A stretch of DNA of 64,000 nucleotides, taken from positions 62,001 to 126,000 of the forward strand of contig NZ_FQWQ01000002.1 in NCBI RefSeq assembly GCF_900129725.1. The letters run 5' to 3'. Positions 35,380 through 45,456 of the stretch are shown one piece after another. The translations under genes and the position numbers were made by a program. A model generated the notes under the pieces. That model saw only the letters and a program-made list of their open reading frames with translations, had not been told where the DNA came from and ran no database searches. This stretch comes from Chryseolinea serpens (GTDB taxonomy: Bacteria > Bacteroidota > Bacteroidia > Cytophagales > Cyclobacteriaceae). How positions within the stretch are numbered: position 1 is the first letter of the stretch; each line of letters begins with the position of its first letter.

Positions 35380-36156
35380 ATGGCAAAAGGCTTATTGATC
35401 GATATGGATGGCGTGATCTACGGAGGGGATATCCTCATTCCGGGAGCCGACACCTTTATTGCCCGTTTACTGAGTGAAAACATCCCTTTTACCTTCATGA
35501 CCAACAACAGCCAGCGCACCCCCCTGGAGGCCGTGCGGAAGTTGCGGAAACTGGGCATCGAGGTAACCGAAAACCATATCTACACCAGCGCCATGGCCAC
35601 TGCCAAGTTCCTGGCCAGCCAGGTACCCAAGGGCACCGCCTACGTACTGGGCGAAGGCGGCCTCATCAGCAGCCTCCACGACCACGGCATCACGCTGGTG
35701 GACACCGAGCCCGACTTCGTAGTGCTCGGCGAAGGCCGCAACTTCACCCTCGAAATGGTGCAACGCGCCGTGGACATGATCCTGGCCGGCGCCAAATTCA
35801 TCACCACCAACCGCGACCCCTCTCCCAAAAAGAAAGGCTGGAACAACCTGGGCATCGCGGCCACCACGGCCATGATCGAAGAAGCGACCGGCATCAAGGC
35901 GTTTGTGGTGGGAAAACCTGGACCCGTCATGATGCGGTCTTCGCGGAAACATATCGGATTGGAGACGGCGGATACTACGGTGATTGGTGATACGATGGAT
36001 ACGGATATTCAAGGTGGCGTGCAGATGGGGTATCGGACGATATTGGTGCTGTCGGGGATCAGTAAGAATGAGGAGTTGAAGAAGTATGCGTTTAAGCCGG
36101 ATTTGGTGGTGAATTCGGTGAGTGATATTGAGTTGCCGTTGGAGTGGTGGGTGTAG
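35380..36156 (+). CDS. HAD-IIA family phosphatase (NagD-like)
   Basis: A 258-residue HAD hydrolase of subfamily IIA. Motif I is LIDMDGVIYGGD (nucleophile Asp8, acid Asp10), motif II FMTNNSQRTP (Thr/Ser near 42), and motif IV GDTMDTDIQGGVQMG (near 205); the Lys of VGKPGPVMM is motif III. These enzymes remove phosphate from nucleotides or sugar phosphates such as phosphoglycolate; the precise substrate is not readable from sequence. No signal peptide. It overlaps the upstream frame of the next gene slightly but not its preferred start. Confidence 0.9.
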   Translation: MAKGLLIDMDGVIYGGDILIPGADTFIARLLSENIPFTFMTNNSQRTPLEAVRKLRKLGIEVTENHIYTSAMATAKFLASQVPKGTAYVLGEGGLISSLHDHGITLVDTEPDFVVLGEGRNFTLEMVQRAVDMILAGAKFITTNRDPSPKKKGWNNLGIAATTAMIEEATGIKAFVVGKPGPVMMRSSRKHIGLETADTTVIGDTMDTDIQGGVQMGYRTILVLSGISKNEELKKYAFKPDLVVNSVSDIELPLEWWV

Positions 36157-36173
36157 GAATCCGCCGTCATGGA

Positions 36174-36641
36174 ATGAAAAAGAAAATCATATTTTCTGTA
36201 CTGAGTTTTCTTGGCGGTTTCGGAGTTGGGCTGTGGACTGAGTTTTGGATAAAAAGATTCATACAAGACCTCTTTGTATTTTTTACCGATAATCACATCC
36301 GTTTTCATGGCAAGATTTCAATTCCGCTTTTTTTTGGATGGCACTATCCGGCAATCTTTGCGCTCATCGGATTATTTTGTTATCACGTTTTTCGAGTATG
36401 TACGCTGCGCGAGAAAATCAAATGCGCCAGTCTGGTGGTGGGCATCTTTTTTTTAGTGCTGGCCCTCCTCTGTTATTTTGATAGCAATATAAAAATTGTT
36501 GAGTGCACGGCTTGCGATGATGGGATCCGGACGCTTGAGTATTCTGACATTCGATACGAACGGATCATCTTTGCAAGTCTCGCGTTGGCTCTTCTGCCGA
36601 TCGGGATCAAATACGTTCGCGGTCAGAAGCGGAGTGACTAG
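36174..36641 (+). CDS. Hypothetical membrane protein (155 residues)
   Basis: No family is recognised. The protein has about four hydrophobic segments (near residues 5-22, 47-70, 80-100 and 128-145) and one Cys pair (ECTACDDG) in the loop between the last two. I start at the ATG at 36174, 17 bp past the HAD gene stop; a longer start would overlap that gene. Codon use is more AT-rich than its neighbours, which may point to a recent arrival or weak expression. Confidence 0.55.
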   Translation: MKKKIIFSVLSFLGGFGVGLWTEFWIKRFIQDLFVFFTDNHIRFHGKISIPLFFGWHYPAIFALIGLFCYHVFRVCTLREKIKCASLVVGIFFLVLALLCYFDSNIKIVECTACDDGIRTLEYSDIRYERIIFASLALALLPIGIKYVRGQKRSD

Positions 36642-37113
36642 CGCGCCGCCGTGTCTCGCCATAGTTGCTTCTCGCCTTTCTCTTAAACTGATGATGTCGT
36701 TGCTCCTTGGACTCTGCGTTCGCGAATAACACCCCGCCGCCTTTCGCTTTTAATCGAGCTTTTCGATGTTACGCGCCATGAACGTCAGCATTTCATATGA
36801 TAGCGCGAGCGTGGCGCACTTTTCACAGGTTGTGTATAACCCAGGCTAAAGCCTGGGGTTATCCAGCTTCGCAATCGGCGAAAGTGTTGGATGAACTATC
36901 AATTTGCTTCTGGAATCAGAATAGCTTTCGTACCAAACGAATAACCCCGGACTTTAGCCCGGGGTTATTGACAGCCGCTCAAATCAGCGTGTCACAGGAA
37001 AGTTAAATCGATCTTCGCATTTCTTGACACGCAAGCTCTGTGCTTCATCGGCAGTTGAGCTCGCTTTCCCTTAGAGATATTTTCAGGTTATGGGAGAACT
37101 ACAGACTTAAGTC
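36642..37113. other. Gene-free stretch with a REP-like palindrome pair
   Basis: I see no credible coding frame here. Apart from the two palindromes described separately, the sequence contains only short frames with no family resemblance. It separates the hypothetical membrane protein from the end of the convergent GH51 gene. Confidence 0.5.
36836..36968. repeat. REP-like doublet: two palindromes of the ATAACCC...GGGTTAT type
   Basis: Copy 1 (36836-36862) and copy 2 (36941-36968) are each near-perfect palindromes starting ATAACCC and ending GGGGTTAT, with CTAAAG in the centre of one and CTTTAG in the other. They are thus inverted copies about 80 bp apart, the arrangement seen in REP doublets. 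Confidence 0.7.
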
Positions 37114-38670
37114 TTATTTCGCAAGCGTAATCACCACCAGCGACTTCGAAGGAATCTTCAAACCCACCGATTCACCGGTTTTCTTCACGCCGGCAAATGC
37201 CACAGGCTTTAACGCTGACGGTTTTTCGAACGTGTTGTGATCGGTGAACTTATCCGATGTAAGGATTTGGGCGGAAGCCTTCAGAGTTTGTGTTCCTGGG
37301 ACGTCCACCTGAAGATCGATCGCGTTTGCCGGGTCGATGTTGACGATAGTGAGGTGGATGTTGCCGTCTTTGTCGCGGGAGGCGGAAGCATTCAAGGCCG
37401 GCAGTTTTTCAGTGCCGAAGACATAGTCTTTGGTGTTGACCGCCAGCGGGATCAAGGCGGCATCCTGGTGCACCTGGTAAAGATCGAATACGTGATAAGT
37501 CGGCGTGAGCAGCATCTTTTCTTTATCGGTGAGGATAAGGGCTTGCAACACGTTCACCGTCTGCGCCAGGTTGGCCATGCGGACGCGGTCGCTGTGGTTG
37601 TTGAAGATGTTAAGCGTGGAGGCGGCGATGAGGGCGTCGCGCAAGCTGTTTTGCTGAAAGAGGAAGCCGGGGTTTGTGCCGGGTTCTACGTCGGTCCAGA
37701 TGCCCCATTCATCTACCGCCAGGGCTACACGCTTTTCGGGGTCGTAGCGGTCCATCACGGTGGAGTGCTTCGTCACCAGTTCGTCCATGCGCAGGCAGGC
37801 TTTCATGGCGGAGAAGTATTCGTTTTCACCAAAGGTTGTGGCGGAGCCTTTCTTGTCCCAACCGCCAGCAAGGGTGTAGTAGTGTAGCGAGACGCCCCAC
37901 ATCATGTTGAGGGGGACGTTCTTCATGAGAGTTTCTGTCCAGTGGTAGTCGAAGGAGTTGGCGCCGCCGGCGATCTTCATCAGTTTGGCGTCGCCATAGT
38001 TGCGGGCATAGGTGGCGTAGCGGCGGTATTGGTCGGCATAGAATTCGGCAGTCATGTTGCCGCCGCAGCCCCAGTTCTCGTTGCCCACACCCCAGAACTG
38101 CACCTTCCATGGTTTTTCGTGACCATTTTGTTTGCGCAGTTCCGCCATCGGGCTCACACCGTCGAAGTTGAGGTATTCCACCCACTTGGACATTTCTTCC
38201 ACGGTGCCGCTGCCCACGTTGCCGCAGATGTAGGGCTCGGTGCCCAGCATCTCGCAGAGGTCGAGGAATTCGTGGGTACCGAAGCTGTTGTCTTCGGTCA
38301 CGCCACCCCAATGGGTATTGACCATCTTCGGCCGGTTGGCGCGCAGACCGATACCATCGTTCCAGTGGTATTCATCGGCGAAACATCCGCCGGGCCAGCG
38401 CAGGTTGGGGATGTGGATCTTTTTCAGTGCGTCCACGATGTCGGTGCGGATGCGACGCGTGTTGGGGATCGTTGAATTTTCGTCCACAAAATATCCTCCA
38501 TAAATACAATGTCCCAGGTGTTCTGAAAAATGGCCGTAGATGTGACGGCTGATGGTGTATTTGCTAAACTCCGGGCTCGCGACGATCCGGTTTTCTTTCA
38601 CGCCTTGGGCGGTTGCAGTGAGGCCACAGCAAACCAATGCCATGAACGCGAGGGTGCGTAGAGTGCTCAT
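37114..38670 (-). CDS. Alpha-L-arabinofuranosidase (GH51)
   Basis: A 518-residue exported enzyme (signal peptide [21 protein letters not shown]). It has the GH51 TIM barrel with acid/base Glu in GVGNENWG (near 197) and nucleophile Glu in AVDEWGIW (near 320), plus a C-terminal beta-sandwich (about 400-515). It removes terminal alpha-L-arabinofuranosyl groups from arabinan, arabinoxylan or arabinogalactan. With the ara operon at the right end of the window, this gives a path from plant polymer to pentose phosphate. The gene is monocistronic in appearance; the next gene upstream on the strand is 71 bp away. Confidence 0.92.
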   Translation of the reverse strand: MSTLRTLAFMALVCCGLTATAQGVKENRIVASPEFSKYTISRHIYGHFSEHLGHCIYGGYFVDENSTIPNTRRIRTDIVDALKKIHIPNLRWPGGCFADEYHWNDGIGLRANRPKMVNTHWGGVTEDNSFGTHEFLDLCEMLGTEPYICGNVGSGTVEEMSKWVEYLNFDGVSPMAELRKQNGHEKPWKVQFWGVGNENWGCGGNMTAEFYADQYRRYATYARNYGDAKLMKIAGGANSFDYHWTETLMKNVPLNMMWGVSLHYYTLAGGWDKKGSATTFGENEYFSAMKACLRMDELVTKHSTVMDRYDPEKRVALAVDEWGIWTDVEPGTNPGFLFQQNSLRDALIAASTLNIFNNHSDRVRMANLAQTVNVLQALILTDKEKMLLTPTYHVFDLYQVHQDAALIPLAVNTKDYVFGTEKLPALNASASRDKDGNIHLTIVNIDPANAIDLQVDVPGTQTLKASAQILTSDKFTDHNTFEKPSALKPVAFAGVKKTGESVGLKIPSKSLVVITLAK

Positions 38671-38741
38671 AGAGGAAAATTGTTTTTTAAATAGTGATTA
38701 CAATAACAATGAAAATAAAGTATACCCCTTTCGTTGTGTCT

Positions 38742-39638
<897 letters not shown>

Positions 39639-40135
39639 AATGCTCTCTGGTCTGGTTCTATCTCTTTCTTATAAAGTCGTATGGGTCGGCCTATCCCCTA
39701 ACCACACTTGAAAAAATTACGCCTTCCGATTAGGTGTCAATTTTACACTATATTATAAAAAAATCATGGAAAACGATTGAAACCGCCAAAAAAAAGCTTT
39801 GTGAACCTCATTTCCACACCGCATTACCCTTCTGATCGCCAGCGATTTGTCATCCTGAAACACGAAAATGATGTCTTGCAAAAAGTTCGGAGCGCGCTCA
39901 AGCCGTTGGGCCTCGCGACACGCCGGTCGCGGACGTCGGCTTGAGTTAGGATGAATTCACACGCACCTTCACGGTGGAAAGCGTCATCCTAAGCCTGTAT
40001 TGCTTCTGCGTTATTTTTTACGCCTCAAATTTTCAGGCGAAATGAATTTGTTATCTTCGCCGACACTGAAACAGGGCCGGTCGTTAATCGCCGGTAAATT
40101 CATCGCACAACAAAAACAAATAAACCCATACCGCT
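39639..40135. other. Gene-free 0.5-kb divergent intergenic region with a structured element
   Basis: Between the divergent isomerase and OsmC genes no coding frame is convincing. A two-tier hairpin lies at 39897-39945: outer CTCAAGCCG/CGGCTTGAG and inner CGCGAC/GTCGCG. GTCATCCT motifs on both sides (39849-39856 and 39984-39991) look like parts of a dispersed repeat. Confidence 0.5.
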
Positions 40136-40555
40136 ATGATCAAAAGAAGAGCAAACGCCGTTTGGAACGGCACCGGCAAGGAAGGCAAAGGAACGGTGAG
40201 CACGCAGAGCACCGTATTGAATAAGACACAATACTCCTTTAACTCGCGCTTCGCCGAAGGTGTAGGCACCAACCCCGAAGAACTTCTCGCCGCCGCACAC
40301 GCAGGATGTTTCACCATGAAGCTCAGCTTTGTGCTGAACGAAGCCGGCTTCACCGCCGACGAATTGTCCACCGACTGCGTGATCACCCTCGATCCCAACA
40401 CCGGCACCATCCCCACGGCGCAACTGACCTTGAAAGCCAAAGTGCCCGGCATCAGCAAAGACAAATTCGACGCCGCCGTGCAGGATGCCAAGGCAAACTG
40501 CCCCGTGTCCAAACTTTTCAAAGCCGAGATCAGCATCGACGCCACGCTGTTGTAA
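40136..40555 (+). CDS. OsmC-family peroxiredoxin
   Basis: A 139-residue OsmC/Ohr-fold protein. The two redox Cys are in AAAHAGCFTMKLS (near 59) and ANCPVSKLF (near 122), and the conserved Arg/Glu residues fit OsmC proper (NPEELLAAAHAGC). It reduces organic hydroperoxides in the cytosol. It is monocistronic, with its own strong terminator 21 bp downstream. Confidence 0.92.
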   Translation: MIKRRANAVWNGTGKEGKGTVSTQSTVLNKTQYSFNSRFAEGVGTNPEELLAAAHAGCFTMKLSFVLNEAGFTADELSTDCVITLDPNTGTIPTAQLTLKAKVPGISKDKFDAAVQDAKANCPVSKLFKAEISIDATLL

Positions 40556-40575
40556 ATCGATTCTTTTTATTCCGA

Positions 40576-40632
40576 AAGGCCTCTGAAACCGTTTCGCAAA
40601 AAAAGTGACGTTTCGGAGGCCTTCGTTTTTTT
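40576..40632 (+). terminator. Intrinsic terminator of the OsmC gene
   Basis: AAGGCCTCTGAAAC (40576-40589) pairs with GTTTCGGAGGCCTT (40610-40623, one mismatch), followed by CGTTTTTTT. Confidence 0.85.
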
Positions 40633-40799
40633 ATGGATGGTCTCCGATCGCCCGTGTTGTTGCACCTTCATACCACTTTCAATCCATCGACCTGTCCCGA
40701 TATTCCGCTCATGGAGTAATGGTCGTTCCTCCCGCATGCCGGTCTCCCACAATCGCGGAAAGTCATGTATATTCACTTCCCCTAACCCGGAACTGACGC

Positions 40800-42143
40800 A
40801 TGAAACCTATCACTGGAATTCTAGCCATCCTGTTGCTGGTGCGCTGTGGCACGCCAAAGCCATCGGACGACCGTGAAGCCATCGCCGCCGCGATCGAAAA
40901 ATCGTTGCGCACCGAAACGTTGGACAAGTGGTATCCCTTGTCGGTCGACACTTCCTACGGCGGCTTTCTCAGCACCTTTACCTTCGACTTCAAACCCACC
41001 GGCGACCAGGACAAAATGATCGTAACCCAGGCCCGCCAAGTGTGGACCAATTCAAAAGCGTCTGAACGCTACCCGGACGTGAAACAATACAAAGAAAATG
41101 CGCGACACGGCTTTTTGTTTTTGTACGATGTGATGTGGGACAAAACCTATGGCGGCTTTCATACCTTAGTGGACCGCGCCGGCGCCGTGAAGTCAGGTCC
41201 TAACGAAGAGAAAACGGCGTATGGAAATGCCTTCGGTCTCTATGCCTTGTCGGCCTACTATCATGCCTCGCGCGACACAGCGGCACTGGCGTTAGCAAAG
41301 AAATCATTCGCCTGGCTGGAGGCCCATAGTCACGATCCCGCGCGCAAAGGATATTTTCAACACATGAAGCGCGACGGCACGGTCATTCAACGCGATGCCT
41401 CCGTGCCCTCGACGGCCGAGACAGGCTACAAAGATCAAAACAGTTCCATTCACTTGCTGGAAGCCCTGACAGAACTCTACTCCGTATGGCCCGATGCCCT
41501 GGTACACGAACGCCTGCAGGAAATGCTTCACCTCATCCGCGACACCATCGTCCAGCCCAAAGGTTATCTCCAACTCTTCTTCCTCCCCGACTGGACACCC
41601 GTGACCTTCCGCGACTCCTCCGAAGCCAGCGTACTCAAGCATCACAACCTGGACCACGTTTCGGCTGGTCACGACATTGAAACTGCCTACCTCATGCTGG
41701 AAGCCTCCCACATTGCGGGCAACCAAAACGACACCACCACTTTGCGCATCGCCAAAAAAATGGTGGACCACGCCCTGCAAAATTGTTGGGACCCCAACGG
41801 CGGCTTTTATGATGAAGCCTACTACTTCAAAGACAAGCCCGGCATCACCATCACCCGCGACACCAAAAACTGGTGGGCCCAGGCCGAAGGCATGAACACC
41901 CTCCTGCTCATGGCCGATCTGTTTCCCAACGATGAGCATCAGTATTACGAGAAATTTAAAACACAGTGGAAGTACAACGACACGTATCTCATCGACCACG
42001 AATACGGTGATTGGTATGAAGCTGGGTTAGATAAGGAGCCCGATAGAAAGAAAGGGTTGAAAGGGCACATCTGGAAGGCCACGTATCATCATTACCGGTC
42101 GATGGCGAATTGTATGGACAGGCTGCGGGGACGAGTGCATTAA
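40800..42143 (+). CDS. N-acylglucosamine 2-epimerase (AGE)-family lipoprotein
   Basis: A 447-residue protein of the AGE/cellobiose 2-epimerase family, an (alpha/alpha)6 barrel. Family landmarks are YGGFLSTF, TQARQVWTNSKA, ETGYKDQNSSIHLLEA, HNLDHVSAGHDIETAYLM (catalytic His/Glu region near 280) and NWWAQAEGMNTL (near 360). Members invert the C2 position of sugars or isomerise aldoses and ketoses. Unlike most relatives it has a lipoprotein signal (lipobox LVRC, Cys16), so it works outside the cytoplasm. Lone gene, convergent with the esterase gene, with a hairpin between. Confidence 0.83.
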   Translation: MKPITGILAILLLVRCGTPKPSDDREAIAAAIEKSLRTETLDKWYPLSVDTSYGGFLSTFTFDFKPTGDQDKMIVTQARQVWTNSKASERYPDVKQYKENARHGFLFLYDVMWDKTYGGFHTLVDRAGAVKSGPNEEKTAYGNAFGLYALSAYYHASRDTAALALAKKSFAWLEAHSHDPARKGYFQHMKRDGTVIQRDASVPSTAETGYKDQNSSIHLLEALTELYSVWPDALVHERLQEMLHLIRDTIVQPKGYLQLFFLPDWTPVTFRDSSEASVLKHHNLDHVSAGHDIETAYLMLEASHIAGNQNDTTTLRIAKKMVDHALQNCWDPNGGFYDEAYYFKDKPGITITRDTKNWWAQAEGMNTLLLMADLFPNDEHQYYEKFKTQWKYNDTYLIDHEYGDWYEAGLDKEPDRKKGLKGHIWKATYHHYRSMANCMDRLRGRVH

Positions 42144-42156
42144 ACCGCCGCCCCTC

Positions 42157-42189
42157 CGCCCTTGTTGGTGTTCTTCACCAACAAGGGCG
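42157..42189. terminator. Perfect 14-bp hairpin between convergent genes (repeat family)
   Basis: CGCCCTTGTTGGTG (42157-42170) and its exact complement (42176-42189) flank a TTCTT loop. It starts 14 bp after the AGE-family stop. A second copy of the core in opposite orientation lies at 44607-44631. A TTCGCTAAAGCT-type motif (complement at 42222-42235) follows. Confidence 0.65.
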
Positions 42190-42268
42190 ACGAGATTCTT
42201 TACGCCTTCTCTTTGCGCGCCGAAGCTTTAGCGAAGATGATGCGGTTCAAAACTTCACACCCCCACAC

Positions 42269-43126
42269 TCAATACTGGTGAAACGAATCCGACACAAACG
42301 CAAGCACTGTCGGCAATGCTGCTCTCCAGTATGTCCACGTATGACCACCGTCGTGAATGCGAAACTCGTGCGGAATTTCCTTCTTGCGCATGGCGATGTG
42401 CACTAACGAGTTGCCCTCAAATAAAAAGTCATCATCACCAATATCGATATACCAGCGGACGGCTTTCTTCTGATCGTCGGGCATGGCTTTGATCAACTCC
42501 AATACACTTTGTCGCTTGTAGTACGCTTCGATCTCGGCAGCCGTACCATTTAGATTATTCCGTTGCTCCAGATAAGCTTTCGTATCCTCCAGCGTCAACG
42601 GACCGGTTGCCGCGCTCAAGGGGCATGCCGCAGCAAAAAGCTCCGGGTGGTGTAAGGCGTAGGTGAACGATCCTCCCCCTCCCATCGACAAACCCGCTAC
42701 GGCGCGATAGTGTTTGTCTTTTTTGATCCGATAGGTCTTCTCCACATACGGCATCAATTCCTGGAAAAAGAAATCCTCATAACGCCACTCATTTTTCACG
42801 TCATTGGCATAGCCGCGCTGGCCCGTGTTGGCATCGGGCATGACGATGATCATGGGTGTGGCCTTGCCTTCGGCGATGGCTTTGTCGGTGATGTTTTGTA
42901 CTTCACCGAATTGGACCCATCCCGTTTGGTCGTCGCCGCCGCCGTGCAGGAGGTATAGCACGGGGTAGCTGCGTTGGGATGATTCATAATCGGGGGGAAG
43001 GTAGATGGCAAACTTGCGATCGCCCTTCAGGATCTTGCTGGGAAACGAAAGGTTATCAAACACTTTGCCGGACTGTGCCAGGAGCACCGTCGGCAGCAGG
43101 GCCAACAGGTAAAGGAGTTTTTTCAT
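42269..43126 (-). CDS. Exported CE1-type esterase (alpha/beta hydrolase, feruloyl/acetyl esterase-like)
   Basis: A 285-residue secreted hydrolase (signal peptide MKKLLYLLALLPTVLLA). It has LYLLHGGGDDQTGW (oxyanion loop), the nucleophile elbow GLSMGGGG (Ser near 145), an acid in DIGDDDF (near 225) and the catalytic His in DGGHTWTYW (near 263). Such enzymes release ferulate or acetate from xylan and arabinoxylan side chains, which fits a cluster that also holds GH51. It may form a unit with the oxidoreductase upstream (75-bp gap). Confidence 0.85.
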   Translation of the reverse strand: MKKLLYLLALLPTVLLAQSGKVFDNLSFPSKILKGDRKFAIYLPPDYESSQRSYPVLYLLHGGGDDQTGWVQFGEVQNITDKAIAEGKATPMIIVMPDANTGQRGYANDVKNEWRYEDFFFQELMPYVEKTYRIKKDKHYRAVAGLSMGGGGSFTYALHHPELFAAACPLSAATGPLTLEDTKAYLEQRNNLNGTAAEIEAYYKRQSVLELIKAMPDDQKKAVRWYIDIGDDDFLFEGNSLVHIAMRKKEIPHEFRIHDGGHTWTYWRAALPTVLAFVSDSFHQY

Positions 43127-43201
43127 AAGTGATCTGGTTTATGGAACGGAATATGCGCAACCGCCTTGGGTCATACAACGCCAAAGGTTATGAGCGGCAT
43201 A

Positions 43202-44524
43202 TTACAACGTCATCTCCCAGCCCTTTTGATATTCCCGCTTCCAAAGTTGCAATGCTTTGGGATTGTCTTTGATGTGCCCGTTGGACGGGTCGCAGTACAA
43301 CGTGCCCCCCGTGCGATACGCGATGTTGCCCAACTGCGGCAGCAACGTCGATTTATGACCTTCGGAAATCGGTGCGTTCAGTTTCGCTTTGCCCCGGACA
43401 CTTTCAACGAAATTGAGCAAATGCATGCTGTCGAGTCGCTCGCCCATGCCCATGGTGTTCACCATGTCGGCCTGTTGCAGGTCCGTCTTCACTTCCTTGA
43501 CGATTTTGTTTTCGGGATCATAGATCTTGTAGTCGTCGCCACCGGGAATGACCATCGTTCCCTTTTCGCCATAGAAGATCACGCCGCGGCCAACGCCTTC
43601 CACGGGGAAGTTGTTGCAACTGCGTCCCTCCCAGGTCATCGCCGTGTTGTTGGCAAATTCGAAGGTGATGGTTTGTGTATCGGGTGTTTCCCAGTCGTCC
43701 TTATAAGCAAAACGGCCACCGCCCGACACCACTTTCGTGGGATAATCCACGCCAAGACCCCAGCGCATCACGTCGATCTCGTGGGTGCCGTTGTTCAGCG
43801 CTTCGCCGGTGCCCCAGTTCCAGAACCAATGCCAGTTGTAGTGCACGAGGTTGTCTTTGTAGGGCTTGCGGGGTGCGGGGCCTTGCCAGAGTTCGAAGTC
43901 CAACGTGGCGGGTACCGGCACTACCTTTCCCACACCGATCGGTTTTCTGCCGTTGGCATACCATCCCTTGGCAAAATAGACACGGCCGATCGCCCCATCA
44001 TGCAACGCCTGCATGGCTTCCATCACCTTGGGAAACGAACGACGCTGGCTGCCCATCTGCACGAGCTTGTTATATTTTGCCGCACCGGCCACCAGCATCT
44101 CGCCTTCGGCTGGATTGTGTGCGCAGGGTTTTTCCACATACACGTTCTTGCCGGCCTTCAGGGCCAGCATCGCTGCGGGCGCATGCCAGTGGTCGGGTGC
44201 TGCGATGACAACAGCGTCAACATCCTTTATCTCCAGAAGCTTGCGGAGGTCTTTTATCCCCTGTGGCTTTTTGCCGGAGATCTTTTCGATCTCGGCTTGG
44301 GTTTTGGCGATCACGTTGTCGTCTACGTCGCAGATGTAGGCCACTTCCACGTTGGGCAATTTGGCCAGCATGGTGGATAGTGCCAGGCCGCGGCTGTTGG
44401 TGCCGATCATGCCGATCACTACTTTGTCGGCGGGTGATCCTTGGAAACTAAAGACACTCGGGGCTATGAACAAACCGGCCCCGGCGAGGGTGGTTTGTTT
44501 GAGGAATTGTCGGCGGTTGGTCAT
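43202..44524 (-). CDS. Gfo/Idh/MocA-family oxidoreductase with Tat signal
   Basis: A 440-residue NAD(P)-dependent oxidoreductase. A twin-arginine signal (TNRRQFLKQTTLAGAG, cleaved near FSFQG) precedes the Rossmann domain (KVVIGMIGTNSRG) and the EKPCAHNPAEGEML motif, whose Lys is the catalytic base. The C-terminal domain (about 165-430) is the beta-sheet substrate domain. I start at the ATG at 44524 where the Tat signal begins. The substrate is probably a sugar or polyol derivative. Export of an NAD-dependent enzyme implies a tightly bound cofactor, as in glucose-fructose oxidoreductase. Confidence 0.87.
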   Translation of the reverse strand: MTNRRQFLKQTTLAGAGLFIAPSVFSFQGSPADKVVIGMIGTNSRGLALSTMLAKLPNVEVAYICDVDDNVIAKTQAEIEKISGKKPQGIKDLRKLLEIKDVDAVVIAAPDHWHAPAAMLALKAGKNVYVEKPCAHNPAEGEMLVAGAAKYNKLVQMGSQRRSFPKVMEAMQALHDGAIGRVYFAKGWYANGRKPIGVGKVVPVPATLDFELWQGPAPRKPYKDNLVHYNWHWFWNWGTGEALNNGTHEIDVMRWGLGVDYPTKVVSGGGRFAYKDDWETPDTQTITFEFANNTAMTWEGRSCNNFPVEGVGRGVIFYGEKGTMVIPGGDDYKIYDPENKIVKEVKTDLQQADMVNTMGMGERLDSMHLLNFVESVRGKAKLNAPISEGHKSTLLPQLGNIAYRTGGTLYCDPSNGHIKDNPKALQLWKREYQKGWEMTL

Positions 44525-44594
44525 GGTGGGATGTGTTTTAAATTTGATGTTGATTATTGGTGTGAACACCGAATAAGGGGAAAATTTAATGTTG

Positions 44595-44650
44595 GCCCGC
44601 CCAAATCTTGTTGGTGAAGAACACCAACAAGGGCGCGGGTGGGCGGGTGG
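44595..44650. repeat. Second copy of the CCAACAAG hairpin, with outer GC stem
   Basis: CTTGTTGGTG (44607-44616) and its complement (44622-44631) flank an AAGAA loop; GCCCGCCC and GGGCGGGT farther out can form an additional stem. The core is the same as at 42157-42189 but inverted. It follows the SGNH hydrolase stop on the minus strand. Confidence 0.6.
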
Positions 44651-44651
44651 C

Positions 44652-45308
44652 CTATCCTTTCAATAGGTAAGGGTCGAGGATCTTTTGCCAGATCACATAG
44701 CCCTTGCTGTTCATGTGCAGCATGTCTTCCCGGAACAAGTCCTTCATGGGAAGACCATCCTTGCCTAGCATCGCGTCGTATATATTTACAAAGGATGCGT
44801 GTTTGTCCTTCTTTAAGTATTGACGTATCAGTTTGTTCGCCTCCACTACAACGGGTTGAAATTTTTGCCGGCTCGGGCTGGGTTTTATAGAAACGAATAC
44901 AACCGACACATCACCCAATGTGCTGCGGATGTCCGTAAACAATTGTTGGAAACGCTTCAGCACCATCTTGGCGGTCACGGTGTCGGAAGCTGCAATATCA
45001 TTTTCACCGCAATAGATCACGATCTGTTTGGGTTGATAGGGAAAGATGATGTCTTTCTCATAGCGGATCACATCCGGCAGCGACGAACCGCCAAACCCCC
45101 GGTTCAGGATGGTGCGGCCCGGAAAATAGGTTTGTACATCTTGCCATATGGTGAACGACGAACTGCCCACAAACAGGACCGGATGCGCCGGCGGAGCGTT
45201 CAGGCTATCTTTTTTCTTGAAGGCGACGATGTCGTCGTGGAAAGGCTGGGCAAAAACAAAAGTCGTGAGGAGGAGTATGTGCGCCAGCAGGGCTACTATT
45301 TTTTTCAT
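44652..45308 (-). CDS. Exported SGNH/GDSL hydrolase
   Basis: A 218-residue secreted esterase (signal peptide MKKIVALLAHILLLTTFVFA). Block I is LFVGSSSFTIW (Ser near 46), block III has IYCGENDIA (Asn near 104), and block V EDMLHMNSKGYVIW gives the Asp-x-x-His of the catalytic pair (near 198). The start at the ATG at 45308 places the signal peptide first. Probably an acetyl esterase acting on polysaccharides, in keeping with nearby genes. It is divergent from the polysaccharide deacetylase gene with a 148-bp gap. Confidence 0.85.
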   Translation of the reverse strand: MKKIVALLAHILLLTTFVFAQPFHDDIVAFKKKDSLNAPPAHPVLFVGSSSFTIWQDVQTYFPGRTILNRGFGGSSLPDVIRYEKDIIFPYQPKQIVIYCGENDIAASDTVTAKMVLKRFQQLFTDIRSTLGDVSVVFVSIKPSPSRQKFQPVVVEANKLIRQYLKKDKHASFVNIYDAMLGKDGLPMKDLFREDMLHMNSKGYVIWQKILDPYLLKG

Positions 45309-45456
45309 GGGCGAAGAATAGGGGTTTATCCGTAATGAAGGTAGTGCATTCGCCACACGTTTGCGAAAAAATTATGCAAACGGTTCCTTACCGCGCGTCA
45401 AAAACAGGATTAACTGTTACTTTTACCTTTACACGTATTCACTTTAAAATACCCTC

